Translations under genes and position numbers: made by a program
Part shown: piece after piece, positions 50,671 to 59,281 of the stretch
Position numbering within the stretch: the first letter of the stretch is position 1
How the letters are laid out: each line of letters starts with the position of its first letter
Assembly (NCBI RefSeq): GCF_009769385.1
Contig: NZ_VKAB01000035.1
Span: 1 to 64,000, forward strand
Source: Saccharothrix deserti
GTDB taxonomy: Bacteria > Actinomycetota > Actinomycetes > Mycobacteriales > Pseudonocardiaceae
Reading direction: 5' to 3'
Length of the DNA: 64,000 bases
The notes under the pieces: generated by a model
Databases searched by the model: none
The model's input: the letters and a program-made list of their open reading frames with translations, nothing else
Told to the model about the DNA's origin: nothing

Positions 50671-51063
50671 TCAGCGTCGAGCGGAGGGTGGTTGCCTGGC
50701 GTCGTAGGCGAGGCGGGCCTGTTCGACCTTGTCCAGGTTGACCGACCACTCGGAGAGTGACGCGAACAGTGGCGACAGGCTGCGGCCCAGGTCGCTGATC
50801 TCGTACTCCACCCGTGGTGGGACTTCGGCGTGGTAGGTGCGGACCACCAGGCCGTCGCGTTCCAGTTGCCGCAGGCGCTGGGTCAGCACCTTGGGCGTGA
50901 TCGTGGTGATGCGGCGGGCCAGTTCCACGAACCGCTGGCGCCCGTACTCGTTGAGCGCCCACAGGATCGGGGTGGTCCAGCGGCTGAAGACGATGTCGAC
51001 CACCGGGGCGATGGGGCACGCCTGCTCCGGGCTGACCTCCGCCCGGGATGTGGTACCGGTCAC
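50671..51063 (-). CDS. HxlR family transcriptional regulator
   Basis: A 130-residue winged-helix protein with the HxlR pattern: N-terminal Cys in EQACPIAPVVDIVFSRW, HTH TTITPKVLTQRLRQLERDGLVVR and YEISDLGRSLSPLFASLSEW. Cys16 may sense electrophiles or oxidants, as in related HypR/YodB proteins (inference). GTG start with AAGGGG upstream. Divergent from an NmrA-like gene with paired operator-like repeats between. Confidence 0.9.
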   Translation of the reverse strand: MTGTTSRAEVSPEQACPIAPVVDIVFSRWTTPILWALNEYGRQRFVELARRITTITPKVLTQRLRQLERDGLVVRTYHAEVPPRVEYEISDLGRSLSPLFASLSEWSVNLDKVEQARLAYDARQPPSARR

Positions 51064-51084
51064 GATGAGCCCCTTCCACCATTA

Positions 51085-51136
51085 CTTTCCTCTAGGTACC
51101 TACTATACCGGGGACAGTAGCTTCCTCCGAGTACTT
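51085..51136. promoter_or_regulatory. Two direct operator-like repeats of the HxlR/NmrA pair
   Basis: TTCCTCTAGGTACCT (51087-51101) and TTCCTCCGAGTACTT (51122-51136) are spaced 35 bp apart and share 11 of 15 bases; the first contains the palindrome AGGTACCT. Location between divergent start codons suits HxlR dimers. Confidence 0.62.
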
Positions 51137-51159
51137 GGAACTCGGGCAAGGGAGTGATC

Positions 51160-51984
51160 ATGATCGTGGTGACCGGTGCGACGGGGAACATCGGGCGGAC
51201 GCTGGTGCGGGCGCTCGTCGCGGGCGGTGAGCAGGTAACCGCCGTGTCGCGGAGGATCTCGGCGGCGGACGTGCCCGCGGGCGTGCGGCACGTGCGGGCC
51301 GACCTGGTGGAGCCGGAAAGCCTGAAGCCCGCCCTCGACGGAGCCGAAGCGCTGTTCCTGCTGACCTCCGCCGAGTTCCTGGCGAACGGCAACATCGAGG
51401 ACGTCGTGACCGTCGTGCGGGCGGTCGGCGTCCGACGGGTCGTGTTGCTGTCCTCCCAGGGCGTGGGCACGCGACGCCACCCCTCGGACCTGGAGGACGC
51501 CGTCAAGCAGTCCGGTCTGGAGTGGACGGTGCTGCGGCCGGGCAACTTCGACTCCAACACGCTCCACTGGGCCGATTCGGTCCGCGCACAACGGGTGGTC
51601 ACGGCACCGTTCGGGGCCGTCGCGCTGCCGGCCGTCGACCCGGACGACATCGCCGAGGTCGCCGCCGTCGCGCTGCGCGAGCCAGGCCACGGCGGCGCCG
51701 TCTACACGCTGACCGGGCCGGAGCCGATCTCACCCCGGCAGCAGGCCGCGGCGATCGGGGACGCGTTGGGCGAGCCGGTGCGGTTCGTCGAGCAGAGCCG
51801 CGAAGAGGCGCGTGCGCAGATGGTGCAGTACATGCCCGAGCCGGTCGTGGAGGCCACCCTCGGTATCCTCGGCACGCCGTCGTCCGACGAGCAGCGGGTG
51901 AGCCCGGACGTGGAGCGGGTCCTCGGCCGTCCGGCGGGCACCTTCGCCGAGTGGGCGGCGCGCAACGTCGCCGCGTTCAAGTGA
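51160..51984 (+). CDS. NmrA-like NAD(P)-binding oxidoreductase
   Basis: A 274-residue atypical SDR: TGATGNIG at residues 6-13, SSQGVG and a C-terminal FAEWAARNVAAF as in NmrA/QOR2-like proteins. The classical YxxxK pair is absent, typical of NmrA members that sense or bind NADP(H) or reduce quinones. ATG 51160 has GGGAG 6 bases upstream. It is the probable target of the divergent HxlR regulator. Confidence 0.88.
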   Translation: MIVVTGATGNIGRTLVRALVAGGEQVTAVSRRISAADVPAGVRHVRADLVEPESLKPALDGAEALFLLTSAEFLANGNIEDVVTVVRAVGVRRVVLLSSQGVGTRRHPSDLEDAVKQSGLEWTVLRPGNFDSNTLHWADSVRAQRVVTAPFGAVALPAVDPDDIAEVAAVALREPGHGGAVYTLTGPEPISPRQQAAAIGDALGEPVRFVEQSREEARAQMVQYMPEPVVEATLGILGTPSSDEQRVSPDVERVLGRPAGTFAEWAARNVAAFK

Positions 51985-52010
51985 CCCGGCCGAAGACAGG
52001 GGGAAACGCC

Positions 52011-52243
52011 ATGCCTGTCGCACACGTCCTCGACTCCACTGGTGCGCCGCGAACGTCGTGAGCCTGGAGATCGCGGGGCACGGGGTCGCCGGTCATCACA
52101 CGCCGGACGACCAACCCGCCGCGATCGCCGCGACCATCGCCGCGTGGCCGGACGAGCACGACCTGCGGGCGGACGTCGAGGGTGGCCCGCGCCTGCGGCG
52201 GGCGCGGGCACGGGCGCGGGCCACCGGGCCGGTTCAGCGGTAG
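52011..52243 (+). pseudogene. Deletion relic of an alpha/beta hydrolase
   Basis: ATG 52011, behind AGGGGGAAA, encodes MPVAHVLDST, the usual N-terminus of a haloalkane dehalogenase/esterase-like hydrolase, and then stops after APRTS. In another frame SLEIAGHGVAGHHTPDDQPA and AIAATIAAW resemble the C-terminal catalytic-His region of such enzymes. The roughly 220 central residues are missing. Its end overlaps the convergent ligase gene by 10 bp. Confidence 0.58.
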
Positions 52244-53979
52244 AGCCCGTCGTACCGCTCGGCGTGCGTGGTGTGCACGACCCTGCGCTTGACCTTCAAC
52301 GTCGGGGTCAGCTCGCCGTCCTCCTGGCTCAGGTCGCGGTCCAGCACGGTGAAGCGCTTGACCTGCGAGACGTGGGCGAAGTGGGAGTTGGCCTCGTCGA
52401 CCACGCCTTGGACCAGGGCTTGGACTTCCGGCGTCCGGGCGAGGGTGGGCAGGTCCGTCGGTAGGCCCTGGGCGGTGGCCCACGGGACGATCTCGTCCTC
52501 GTCCAGGGTGATGAGGGCGACCAGGTACGGCTTGCGGTCGCCGTAGACGACGGCGTGCGAGATCCAGCGGGACTGGCGGAGTTGGTTCTCGACGTTGGCG
52601 GGGGCGATGTTCTTGCCGCCGGCGGTGATGATGATGTCCTTCTTGCGGCCGGTGATGGTGAGGAAGCCGTCGTCGTCGATCACGCCGAGGTCACCCGTGT
52701 GCAGCCAGCCGTCGGTGAGGACTTCGGCGGTGGCGGCGGGGTTGTTCCAGTAGCCGGCGAACACGTGCGGGCCGTTCATCAGGATCTCGCCGTCCTCGGC
52801 GACCTTCAGCTGGAGGCCCGACATGCCGTACGTGCCGACCGAGCCGAGCTTGTGCCGCGCCAACGTGTTGACCGTGCCGACGCCCGTCGACTCGCTCATG
52901 CCGTAACCCTCCAGCACGGGCACGCCGGCGGCCGTGAAGAACTCCAGCACCTCGACCGAGATGGGCGCCGCGCCGGACAGGGCCTGGCGGAGCCTGCCGC
53001 CGAAGATCGCCCGGACTCTGGCGAAGACCGGGTCCACCTGGTCGAACGCGGCGGCCAGGTCGGCGGGCAGGGGTTGCCCGGCGGCCTGGAGCTCGCGGAC
53101 GGCCAAGCCGACCCGGACGGCTTGGCGCAGCTGGTCTTCCGGCACGCTCGCCGTGGCGACGGTGTAGATCTTCTCGAAGATCCGGGGCACGGACGGGAGG
53201 AACGTCGGCCGCACTTGGGACAGCTCCGGCACGATCTTCGACGTGTCGCCGCCGTAGAAGGCGACCGCGGCCCCGGTGAAGATCCCGGACAGCAGCACGA
53301 TCTGCGCGAACACGTGCGCCAGCGGCAGGAACAGGTACACCACGTCGTCCCGCACGACGTACGACAGCTCCTCGGTGAGCCGGCACATGGTGAGCCAGTT
53401 CCGGTTGGTCAGCACGCAGCCCTTGGGCGGGCCGGTGGTGCCCGAGGTGTAGATGATGACGGTCGGGTCGTCGGGGTCGATCGCGGCGCGGCGGTCGTCC
53501 AGCTCGCCCGGTAGCGGTGACGTGCGGCCTTGCGACCGGAGTTCGGCCAGGCCGCCGTCCTCGATGACGATGACGTCCCGCAGCGCGGGCACCTGGTCGC
53601 GGATCCCGGAGACCTCGGCGCGTTGCTCGGAGGTTTCCGCGATCAGGACCACCGCGCCGGAGTCGCCGATGATCCACGCGCACTCCTCCGGCGCGCTGGA
53701 CGGGTAGATCGGCACCACCACGCCGCCCGCCGCGAGCACCGCCAGCTCCACCGCCGACCACTCGGGCCGGGTCTCCGACAGCACGCACACCCGGTCGCCC
53801 GGCTCGACGCCCAGGTGCACCAGGCCGGAGGCCAGTTCCATGACCCACTCGGCGACGTCGGTGAACGTCAGGTCGTGCCACTGCCCGTCACGCTGGTGGC
53901 GCCACGCCACCCGGTCGTCGTGCACCTGGGCGGCCACGAAGGGCAGGTCGGCGATGACGCGCGCCGTGGTCACGGGCAT
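52234..53979 (-). CDS. AMP-dependent long-chain fatty-acid-CoA ligase family protein
   Basis: A 581-residue ANL-superfamily enzyme with the P-loop YTSGTTGPPKG (about residue 180), the GYGMSES motif, the D in HTGDLGVIDDDGFLTITGRKKDIIITAGGKNIAP and a catalytic Lys in TLKVKRR near the C-terminus. It activates a fatty or aromatic carboxylate to acyl-AMP and acyl-CoA. ATG 53979 has GAGGAGC 6 bases upstream. It lies 11 bases downstream of the molybdopterin oxidoreductase and is probably cotranscribed. Confidence 0.9.
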   Translation of the reverse strand: MPVTTARVIADLPFVAAQVHDDRVAWRHQRDGQWHDLTFTDVAEWVMELASGLVHLGVEPGDRVCVLSETRPEWSAVELAVLAAGGVVVPIYPSSAPEECAWIIGDSGAVVLIAETSEQRAEVSGIRDQVPALRDVIVIEDGGLAELRSQGRTSPLPGELDDRRAAIDPDDPTVIIYTSGTTGPPKGCVLTNRNWLTMCRLTEELSYVVRDDVVYLFLPLAHVFAQIVLLSGIFTGAAVAFYGGDTSKIVPELSQVRPTFLPSVPRIFEKIYTVATASVPEDQLRQAVRVGLAVRELQAAGQPLPADLAAAFDQVDPVFARVRAIFGGRLRQALSGAAPISVEVLEFFTAAGVPVLEGYGMSESTGVGTVNTLARHKLGSVGTYGMSGLQLKVAEDGEILMNGPHVFAGYWNNPAATAEVLTDGWLHTGDLGVIDDDGFLTITGRKKDIIITAGGKNIAPANVENQLRQSRWISHAVVYGDRKPYLVALITLDEDEIVPWATAQGLPTDLPTLARTPEVQALVQGVVDEANSHFAHVSQVKRFTVLDRDLSQEDGELTPTLKVKRRVVHTTHAERYDGLYR

Positions 53980-53990
53980 GGCGGTGCTCC

Positions 53991-56177
53991 TCACTGGGCC
54001 GCGGGTTGCGTTTGCCCGGCCGGCGGGGTGGGCTGGGCCGGGGTGGACGGGGTGGGCTGGGCCGGGGTGACGTGCACGCGGACGCCGTTGAGCACGGCGG
54101 TGCCGGAGAGCGGGTCCAGCGCGAGGTCGTCGGTGAGCAGGTTGACGTTGACGCCGGGGTGCGCCTGGGCGGTGGTGAGGCGGGTGCCCGGCCGGTCGTG
54201 GCCCCAGCCGTGCGGCAGGCTGACCACGCCGGCGGCCATGTCGGCGGTGATCTCGACGGTCGCCTCGACCTCACCGACGCGTGAGGTGACGCGGGCCGCG
54301 CAGCCGTCCTGCAGGCCCAGGCGTGCGGCGTCGGCCGGGTTGACCAGCAGGGTGCACAGCGGCTTGCCCTTCACCAGCGCCGGCACGTTGTGCAGCCACG
54401 AGTTGTTCGACCGCAGGTGGCGGCGGCCGACCAGGACCAGGCCGTCGGTCGGCGTGCGCAAGGCTTCCAGCACGCGGGGCACGTCGGCGGCGATCGGGTC
54501 GGGGCACAGCTCGACCCGGCCGGAGGGGGTGCGCAGGATCTCCGGCACGCGACTGGTCAGAGGGCCGAGGTCGACGCCGTGCGGCTGGTCGAGCAGGGCC
54601 TCCACCGACAGTCCGTACGGGCCGGACCGCAGGCGCGCGTCCAGCAGCCGTTCCTCGCGGGTGTACGTCTCTGCCTCCGTCCCGCCTGGCAGGCCGACCA
54701 GCGCGTCGAGGTCGGCGGCGGGGCCGAGGCCGGCGAAGATCCCGGTCAGCCGCAGCAGGATGTCGCCCTCGTCCAGCTCGCCCGGCGCGAGCGGCACGGC
54801 GGGGCGGGAGTACTTGGCCACGTTGCGCACCGCGAACGAGAGGAACGCGATGTCGTAGTGGGCGCGCCTGCCGGGCGGCGGTGGGGGCAGGATCACGTCA
54901 GCGTGCCGGGTGGTCTCGTTGAGGTACGGGTCGACCGACACCATGAAGTCCACAGTGGACAGCGCGGCGTCGAGGCGGGCCGAGTTGGGCAGGGACAGCG
55001 CGGGGTTGCCCGCCACCGTCACCAGCGCCCTGATCCGGCCGGGGCCGGGGGTCTCGATCTCGTCGGCCAGGGTGACCGCCGGGAACTCGCCGGCCACCTC
55101 GGGCAGGCCGCGCACCCGGCTGTGCCAGCGGCCGGTGGTGAAGCCCTTGCCGGTGCCGGTGCCGCGTCGGACGTGGGCCGGCAGCGGGAACATCGCGCCG
55201 CCGGGCCGGTCCAGGTTGCCGGTGAGGATGTTCAGCACGTCGACCAGCCAGCTGGCGACCGTGCCGAACTCGACCGTCGTGGTGCCGATCCGCCCGTAGA
55301 CGGCGGCGCGGGGTGCTTTTGCCAGCCGGTGCGTCAGGGCTCGGATCTCGTCCGCGTCGATGCCGCACCGCGAGGCCACCGCCTCCGGGGTGAACGGTTC
55401 GCTCAGCTTGCGCACCTCGTCCACACCCGCGACGTGCGGCGCGAGTTCGCCGAGGTCGACCAGGGATGCGGCGAACAGCTCGTTCACCATGGCCAGCAGC
55501 AGGAACACGTCCGTGCCGGGCACGATCGGCAGGTGCCGGTCGGCGGCCGCGGCGGTGCGGCTGCGGCGGGGGTCGACCACGACGAACGACCCGCCGCGCT
55601 TCCGGAGTGCCTTGAGCCGGCCCGGCGCGTCCGGCACCGTCCACAGGCTGCCGTTGGAGGAGAACGGGTCCGCGCCCAGGAGCAGGAGGAAGTCGGTGCG
55701 GTCGATGTCGGGCACCGGGATGGTGAAGATGCCGCCGTAGAGCAGGCCGGAGGACACGTGCTTGGGCATCTGGTCGACGGTGGAGGCGGTGAAGACGTTG
55801 CGCGAGCCCAACGCCCTGCGCAGCCCGCCCGCGTACAGGCCGCCGGCCAGCGAGTGCACGGTCGGGTTGCCCAGGTACATGCCGACCGCGTCCCGGCCGT
55901 GCTCGGCGATGATCTCGTTCAACCGCTGGTCGACCAGGGTGAACGCCTCGTCCCACGACACGGGTTCGAACTCGCCGCCCCGGCGTGCGAGGGGTGTGCG
56001 CAGGCGGTCGGGGTCGGCGTCCAGCGCGCCGAGCGAGGCCCCCTTCGGGCACAGGAACCCGCCGCTGAACGTGTCCTGCCGGTCACCCCGGACGCCCGTG
56101 ATCCGGTCGTCTTCGACGGTCAGCTCCAGGCCGCAGGTGGCCTCGCACAGCGGGCAGGTCGTGTAGGCGGTGCGCAT
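53991..56177 (-). CDS. Molybdopterin oxidoreductase (formate dehydrogenase/nitrate reductase-like)
   Basis: A 728-residue protein with the N-terminal [4Fe-4S] motif C8-x2-C11-x3-C15-x27-C43 (CPLCEATC ... GGFLCPKG), a MoCo-binding core, and a C-terminal molydopterin dinucleotide-binding domain (LVGRRHLRSNNSWLHNVPAL ... SLPHGWGHDRPG). The metal-ligand position cannot be assigned with certainty. No Tat signal, electron-transfer subunit or FdhD accompanies it. The last 20 residues are a Pro/Gln/Thr tail encoded by a 24-bp repeat. GAGGAG precedes ATG 56177. Confidence 0.88.
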   Translation of the reverse strand: MRTAYTTCPLCEATCGLELTVEDDRITGVRGDRQDTFSGGFLCPKGASLGALDADPDRLRTPLARRGGEFEPVSWDEAFTLVDQRLNEIIAEHGRDAVGMYLGNPTVHSLAGGLYAGGLRRALGSRNVFTASTVDQMPKHVSSGLLYGGIFTIPVPDIDRTDFLLLLGADPFSSNGSLWTVPDAPGRLKALRKRGGSFVVVDPRRSRTAAAADRHLPIVPGTDVFLLLAMVNELFAASLVDLGELAPHVAGVDEVRKLSEPFTPEAVASRCGIDADEIRALTHRLAKAPRAAVYGRIGTTTVEFGTVASWLVDVLNILTGNLDRPGGAMFPLPAHVRRGTGTGKGFTTGRWHSRVRGLPEVAGEFPAVTLADEIETPGPGRIRALVTVAGNPALSLPNSARLDAALSTVDFMVSVDPYLNETTRHADVILPPPPPGRRAHYDIAFLSFAVRNVAKYSRPAVPLAPGELDEGDILLRLTGIFAGLGPAADLDALVGLPGGTEAETYTREERLLDARLRSGPYGLSVEALLDQPHGVDLGPLTSRVPEILRTPSGRVELCPDPIAADVPRVLEALRTPTDGLVLVGRRHLRSNNSWLHNVPALVKGKPLCTLLVNPADAARLGLQDGCAARVTSRVGEVEATVEITADMAAGVVSLPHGWGHDRPGTRLTTAQAHPGVNVNLLTDDLALDPLSGTAVLNGVRVHVTPAQPTPSTPAQPTPPAGQTQPAAQ
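54024..54069. repeat. 24-bp direct repeat in the oxidoreductase C-terminus
   Basis: CGGGGTGGGCTGGGCCGGGGTG occurs twice with a 24-bp period and encodes the repeated TPAQPTP tail, keeping frame. Confidence 0.75.
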
Positions 56178-56185
56178 ACGACTCC

Positions 56186-56428
56186 TCAAACGACGGTTCG
56201 GGCCAACGCGACTGGTCGCGGACGCCCGGCGGAGGTCGGGCCGGTCGACTCGCTCAACGCGGCGACCACCATCCTCTGCCGAGCCACACCGGGGGCGGAC
56301 GGGTCGACTGCGATGTCCGCGCCGAGCCGGACCGTCAAGCGCTCCCGGTGCCCGGCGTCCGCGACGACCTCCACGTCACCGAGGCAACACGGCCGGGTTA
56401 CCGGTCGGTAGTGCGGAGTCCACGACAA
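56186..56428 (-). pseudogene. Possible relic of a medium-chain dehydrogenase
   Basis: An 80-codon frame with strong GC3 bias but no ribosome site. GDVEVVADAGHRERLTVRLG followed by ADIAVDPSAPG resembles the nucleotide-binding half of MDR enzymes (V-x-ADAG-x-R-x-RL-x4-LGAD-x-x-VDPSA). The rest of such an enzyme is absent. It immediately precedes the molybdopterin oxidoreductase and follows the LuxR-type gene, so it may be leftover coding DNA. Confidence 0.35.
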
Positions 56429-59224
56429 CTAAGCGCGCCCGTCCAGGACGCGGGCCAGTTCCAGGCGCGAGGACACGTGCAGCTTGGCGTAGATGCGGGA
56501 CAGGTAGACCTCGATCGTGCGCGGGCTGTAGTGCAGAGCTGCGGCGATGTCTCGGTTGCGCATGCCTTGTTGCACCAGTCGGGCGACGTTCTCCTCCGCC
56601 TCGGTGAGCACACCCGGCGCTTTGGCGCGAGCGCGCGGCACCTTCGCGCCCAACTCTCTCAGCCGGCCGCCGGTCTGGCGGCGCAGGCCGTGGGCGCCCA
56701 GTTTTTGGAATACTGCATACGCTTCCAGGAGTTCGGGCACGGCGGCGCGGTCGACCAGACCGAGCGCCAGCTGCGCCCGTGCCTTCTCGAACACCAGGCC
56801 GCCCGTCTCGGCTTCGCGCACGGCCTCGCGCAGCACGACGGCGTCCCGCTCGGCCAGACCGGTCACCCGGCGGACGGTCGTGCGGGTCCACGGCGCCACC
56901 CGATCCGCCGACACGACGTGCAGGTGCTTCACGGTCTGCCGCGCCTCTTCCACCCGACCGTGTGCCAAGTCCAACTCGATCAGGCGACCCAGCAGCACGC
57001 AGCTGTACGCGGTCATGCCGTCGTCGTCCACGGCCTCGACCAGGGTGGTCCGGGCGCCCTCCGCGTCACCGCGCGCGGCCAGGTAGCCGGCCATCGCCAA
57101 GGCGTGCAGGCGGGACATGTTCGGGCTGGTCGGCGGGTCGAGCGCGGCCAGGCGGGCGGCGATGTCCAGCTCGCCGCGCCACGTCCGCACCTCCAGTTCG
57201 ATCGCGCGCAGGCCGTCCAGCATCATCAGCTCCTGCCGCGACTCCAGCTCGGCAGCGGCCCGACCGACGCGCTCCAGGCACGCCTCCCACGCGCCGCCGA
57301 ACCAGTCCAGCGCCACCCGCGCCATCTCCAACTCACCGCGGAACGCGTGGCCGCCCGTCCGTTCCCGCAGCTCCTCCGCCCGCCGCAGCCGCCACGACGC
57401 GTCGTGCACCAGGCCCGCGAGGGCACCGGTCGACGCGCCGACGGCCAGCGCCTGCAACTCCAGCATCGGCTGACCGGCGGCCGAACGCAGGGAGCGGTTG
57501 GCGTAGTCCACCGTCTTGTCGTGCCGGAACAGCATCGACGTGATCACGGCCAACCGGTCGAACACCACCACGCCCTCGGCGGCGGACGTGAACGGCATGG
57601 CCTCGATCCGGTCGGCGGCGGCCAGGGCTTCGGCGTGACGTCCGGCGAACACCAGCAACAGCGCGCGCTGCGCGTGCAACGCGGCCGGTGCGCCGTCGGC
57701 ATGTGCCTTCCCCTCGGCTGCTTTCCCCTCGGCCGGCACCTCCACCGGCACCTCCGCGTCGGCCAGGCGCAACGCCTCGGCGAGCCGGCCGACGAGGAAC
57801 AGGCTGGTCAGCACGACGACCGCGCACCGCGACCGTTCCGGGCCGGGCGGCAGGGCGTCGAGGGCGGCCAGGCCGGGCGCGATCGCGGCGGCCGGTCGGG
57901 ACGCGTGCGCCAGCGCCCGGCACTGCGAGGCCAGCAGCCCGGCCCGTTCCGGCGCGGCCACCGGCAGCAGTTCCAACGCCCGCGCGCACAACGCCGCCGC
58001 CGTCTCCGGCGCGGTGGTGCGGTTGGCGGCGGCGGCCTGGGCCATCACCCGGACGGCGCGCAGGTCACCGGGCGGCGCGGACTCGGCCAGGTGCCAGGCC
58101 AGCTCCATCTCGTCCACGGCCAGGCCGCGCGAGCGGTCGTCCAGCAGCCGGGCGCTGATCAGGCTGTGCAGGTGACGGCGTTGGGCGGGGCCGATCTCCT
58201 GGTACAGCGCCTCGCCGACCAGGGCGTGCGAGAACCGGTAGCCGCGATCTTCGTCGCGGACCACGATGTGCGCGCGCAGCAACTCGTCGAACGCGTCCAC
58301 CACGGTGTGCTCGGGCAGCGACGACACCCGGGCGAGCAGCCCGATCTGGTCGAGCCGCACCCGCCGGAAGATCGACACCGCGCGGGCGACCGCCCTGGTG
58401 TCCCGGTCCAGCGGCGCGACCCGGCGCAGCACGGCTTCCCGCCTGGTCAGCCGGATCGCCGACGGTGACACCGTCAGCCGGGCCCGGTTGCCGTCCACCG
58501 CCACCAGGTCCAGCTCGCGCAGCGACCGGGCGATCTCCACCGCGAAGAACGGGTTGCCGTCCGCGCGCTGGTGCACCTCGTGCGCCAAGCCGTCGTCCAC
58601 CGGCGTGCCCAGCACGGTCTCCACGATCCGCGCCACGTCACCGCCGCTCAACGGGGCCAGTCGCACGCGCACCACCTCGGCGTGCCGTTCGAGCCGGTCC
58701 AGCAGTTCCTCGACACCGGGGTTGTGGTGGTGCGCGCGGACGGCGGTGATCAGCACCAGCGGCGCGGCGGTGACCCGGCGCAGCACCACGGCGAGCATGG
58801 CCAGCGAGTCGTCGTCCACCTGGTCGAGGTCGTCCAGCACGAGTGCGGCGGGACGTTCGGCGGTGAGGCCGGTGAGCACGCGGGCGACCAGTTCGCAGGA
58901 CCGGCCGAACCAGGTGGCGTCGGGGACCTCGGTGAGGTCGAGCGCGTCGGTGTGGGGCCGCAGTGCCGTCGCCACCGCCGCGTACGGGATGCGCCTGCTG
59001 ACGTCGTCCGACTCGGCCGCCGCCACCGCGCAACCCCGGTCGCGCAACCGGCGGCACGCCTCGGCCAGCAGGCTCGACTTGCCGATCCCCGGCTCACCGG
59101 ACACCACGACGGTCACCAACCCGGCAGCCGGCACGCGGTCGACCGCCTCGAACACGGCCGCCAGTTCGTCTTCCCGGCCGAAGAAGCCGGTGCCGAAGAA
59201 GCTCCTGCCGAAAGAGGAGGGCAA
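56429..59224 (-). CDS. Large ATP-binding LuxR family regulator (LAL type)
   Basis: A 931-residue regulator: AAA/NACHT-like ATPase with Walker A GEPGIGKSS (43-51) and Walker B LVLDDLDQVDDDSL near residue 128, a long TPR-like helical middle, and a C-terminal LuxR HTH (about 870-931, LTEAEENVARLVQQGMRNRDIAAALHYSPRTIEVYLSRIYAKL in pieces). TTG 59224 is set by GGGAGGT 8 bases upstream. LAL regulators often govern secondary metabolism or catabolism; no biosynthetic cluster is adjacent, so the target is open. Confidence 0.9.
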   Translation of the reverse strand: MPSSFGRSFFGTGFFGREDELAAVFEAVDRVPAAGLVTVVVSGEPGIGKSSLLAEACRRLRDRGCAVAAAESDDVSRRIPYAAVATALRPHTDALDLTEVPDATWFGRSCELVARVLTGLTAERPAALVLDDLDQVDDDSLAMLAVVLRRVTAAPLVLITAVRAHHHNPGVEELLDRLERHAEVVRVRLAPLSGGDVARIVETVLGTPVDDGLAHEVHQRADGNPFFAVEIARSLRELDLVAVDGNRARLTVSPSAIRLTRREAVLRRVAPLDRDTRAVARAVSIFRRVRLDQIGLLARVSSLPEHTVVDAFDELLRAHIVVRDEDRGYRFSHALVGEALYQEIGPAQRRHLHSLISARLLDDRSRGLAVDEMELAWHLAESAPPGDLRAVRVMAQAAAANRTTAPETAAALCARALELLPVAAPERAGLLASQCRALAHASRPAAAIAPGLAALDALPPGPERSRCAVVVLTSLFLVGRLAEALRLADAEVPVEVPAEGKAAEGKAHADGAPAALHAQRALLLVFAGRHAEALAAADRIEAMPFTSAAEGVVVFDRLAVITSMLFRHDKTVDYANRSLRSAAGQPMLELQALAVGASTGALAGLVHDASWRLRRAEELRERTGGHAFRGELEMARVALDWFGGAWEACLERVGRAAAELESRQELMMLDGLRAIELEVRTWRGELDIAARLAALDPPTSPNMSRLHALAMAGYLAARGDAEGARTTLVEAVDDDGMTAYSCVLLGRLIELDLAHGRVEEARQTVKHLHVVSADRVAPWTRTTVRRVTGLAERDAVVLREAVREAETGGLVFEKARAQLALGLVDRAAVPELLEAYAVFQKLGAHGLRRQTGGRLRELGAKVPRARAKAPGVLTEAEENVARLVQQGMRNRDIAAALHYSPRTIEVYLSRIYAKLHVSSRLELARVLDGRA

Positions 59225-59281
59225 AAGGCGACCTCCCGTCGTTGGGGTGACTCACCCTACCGATCCCTACCGGAACGCCCC

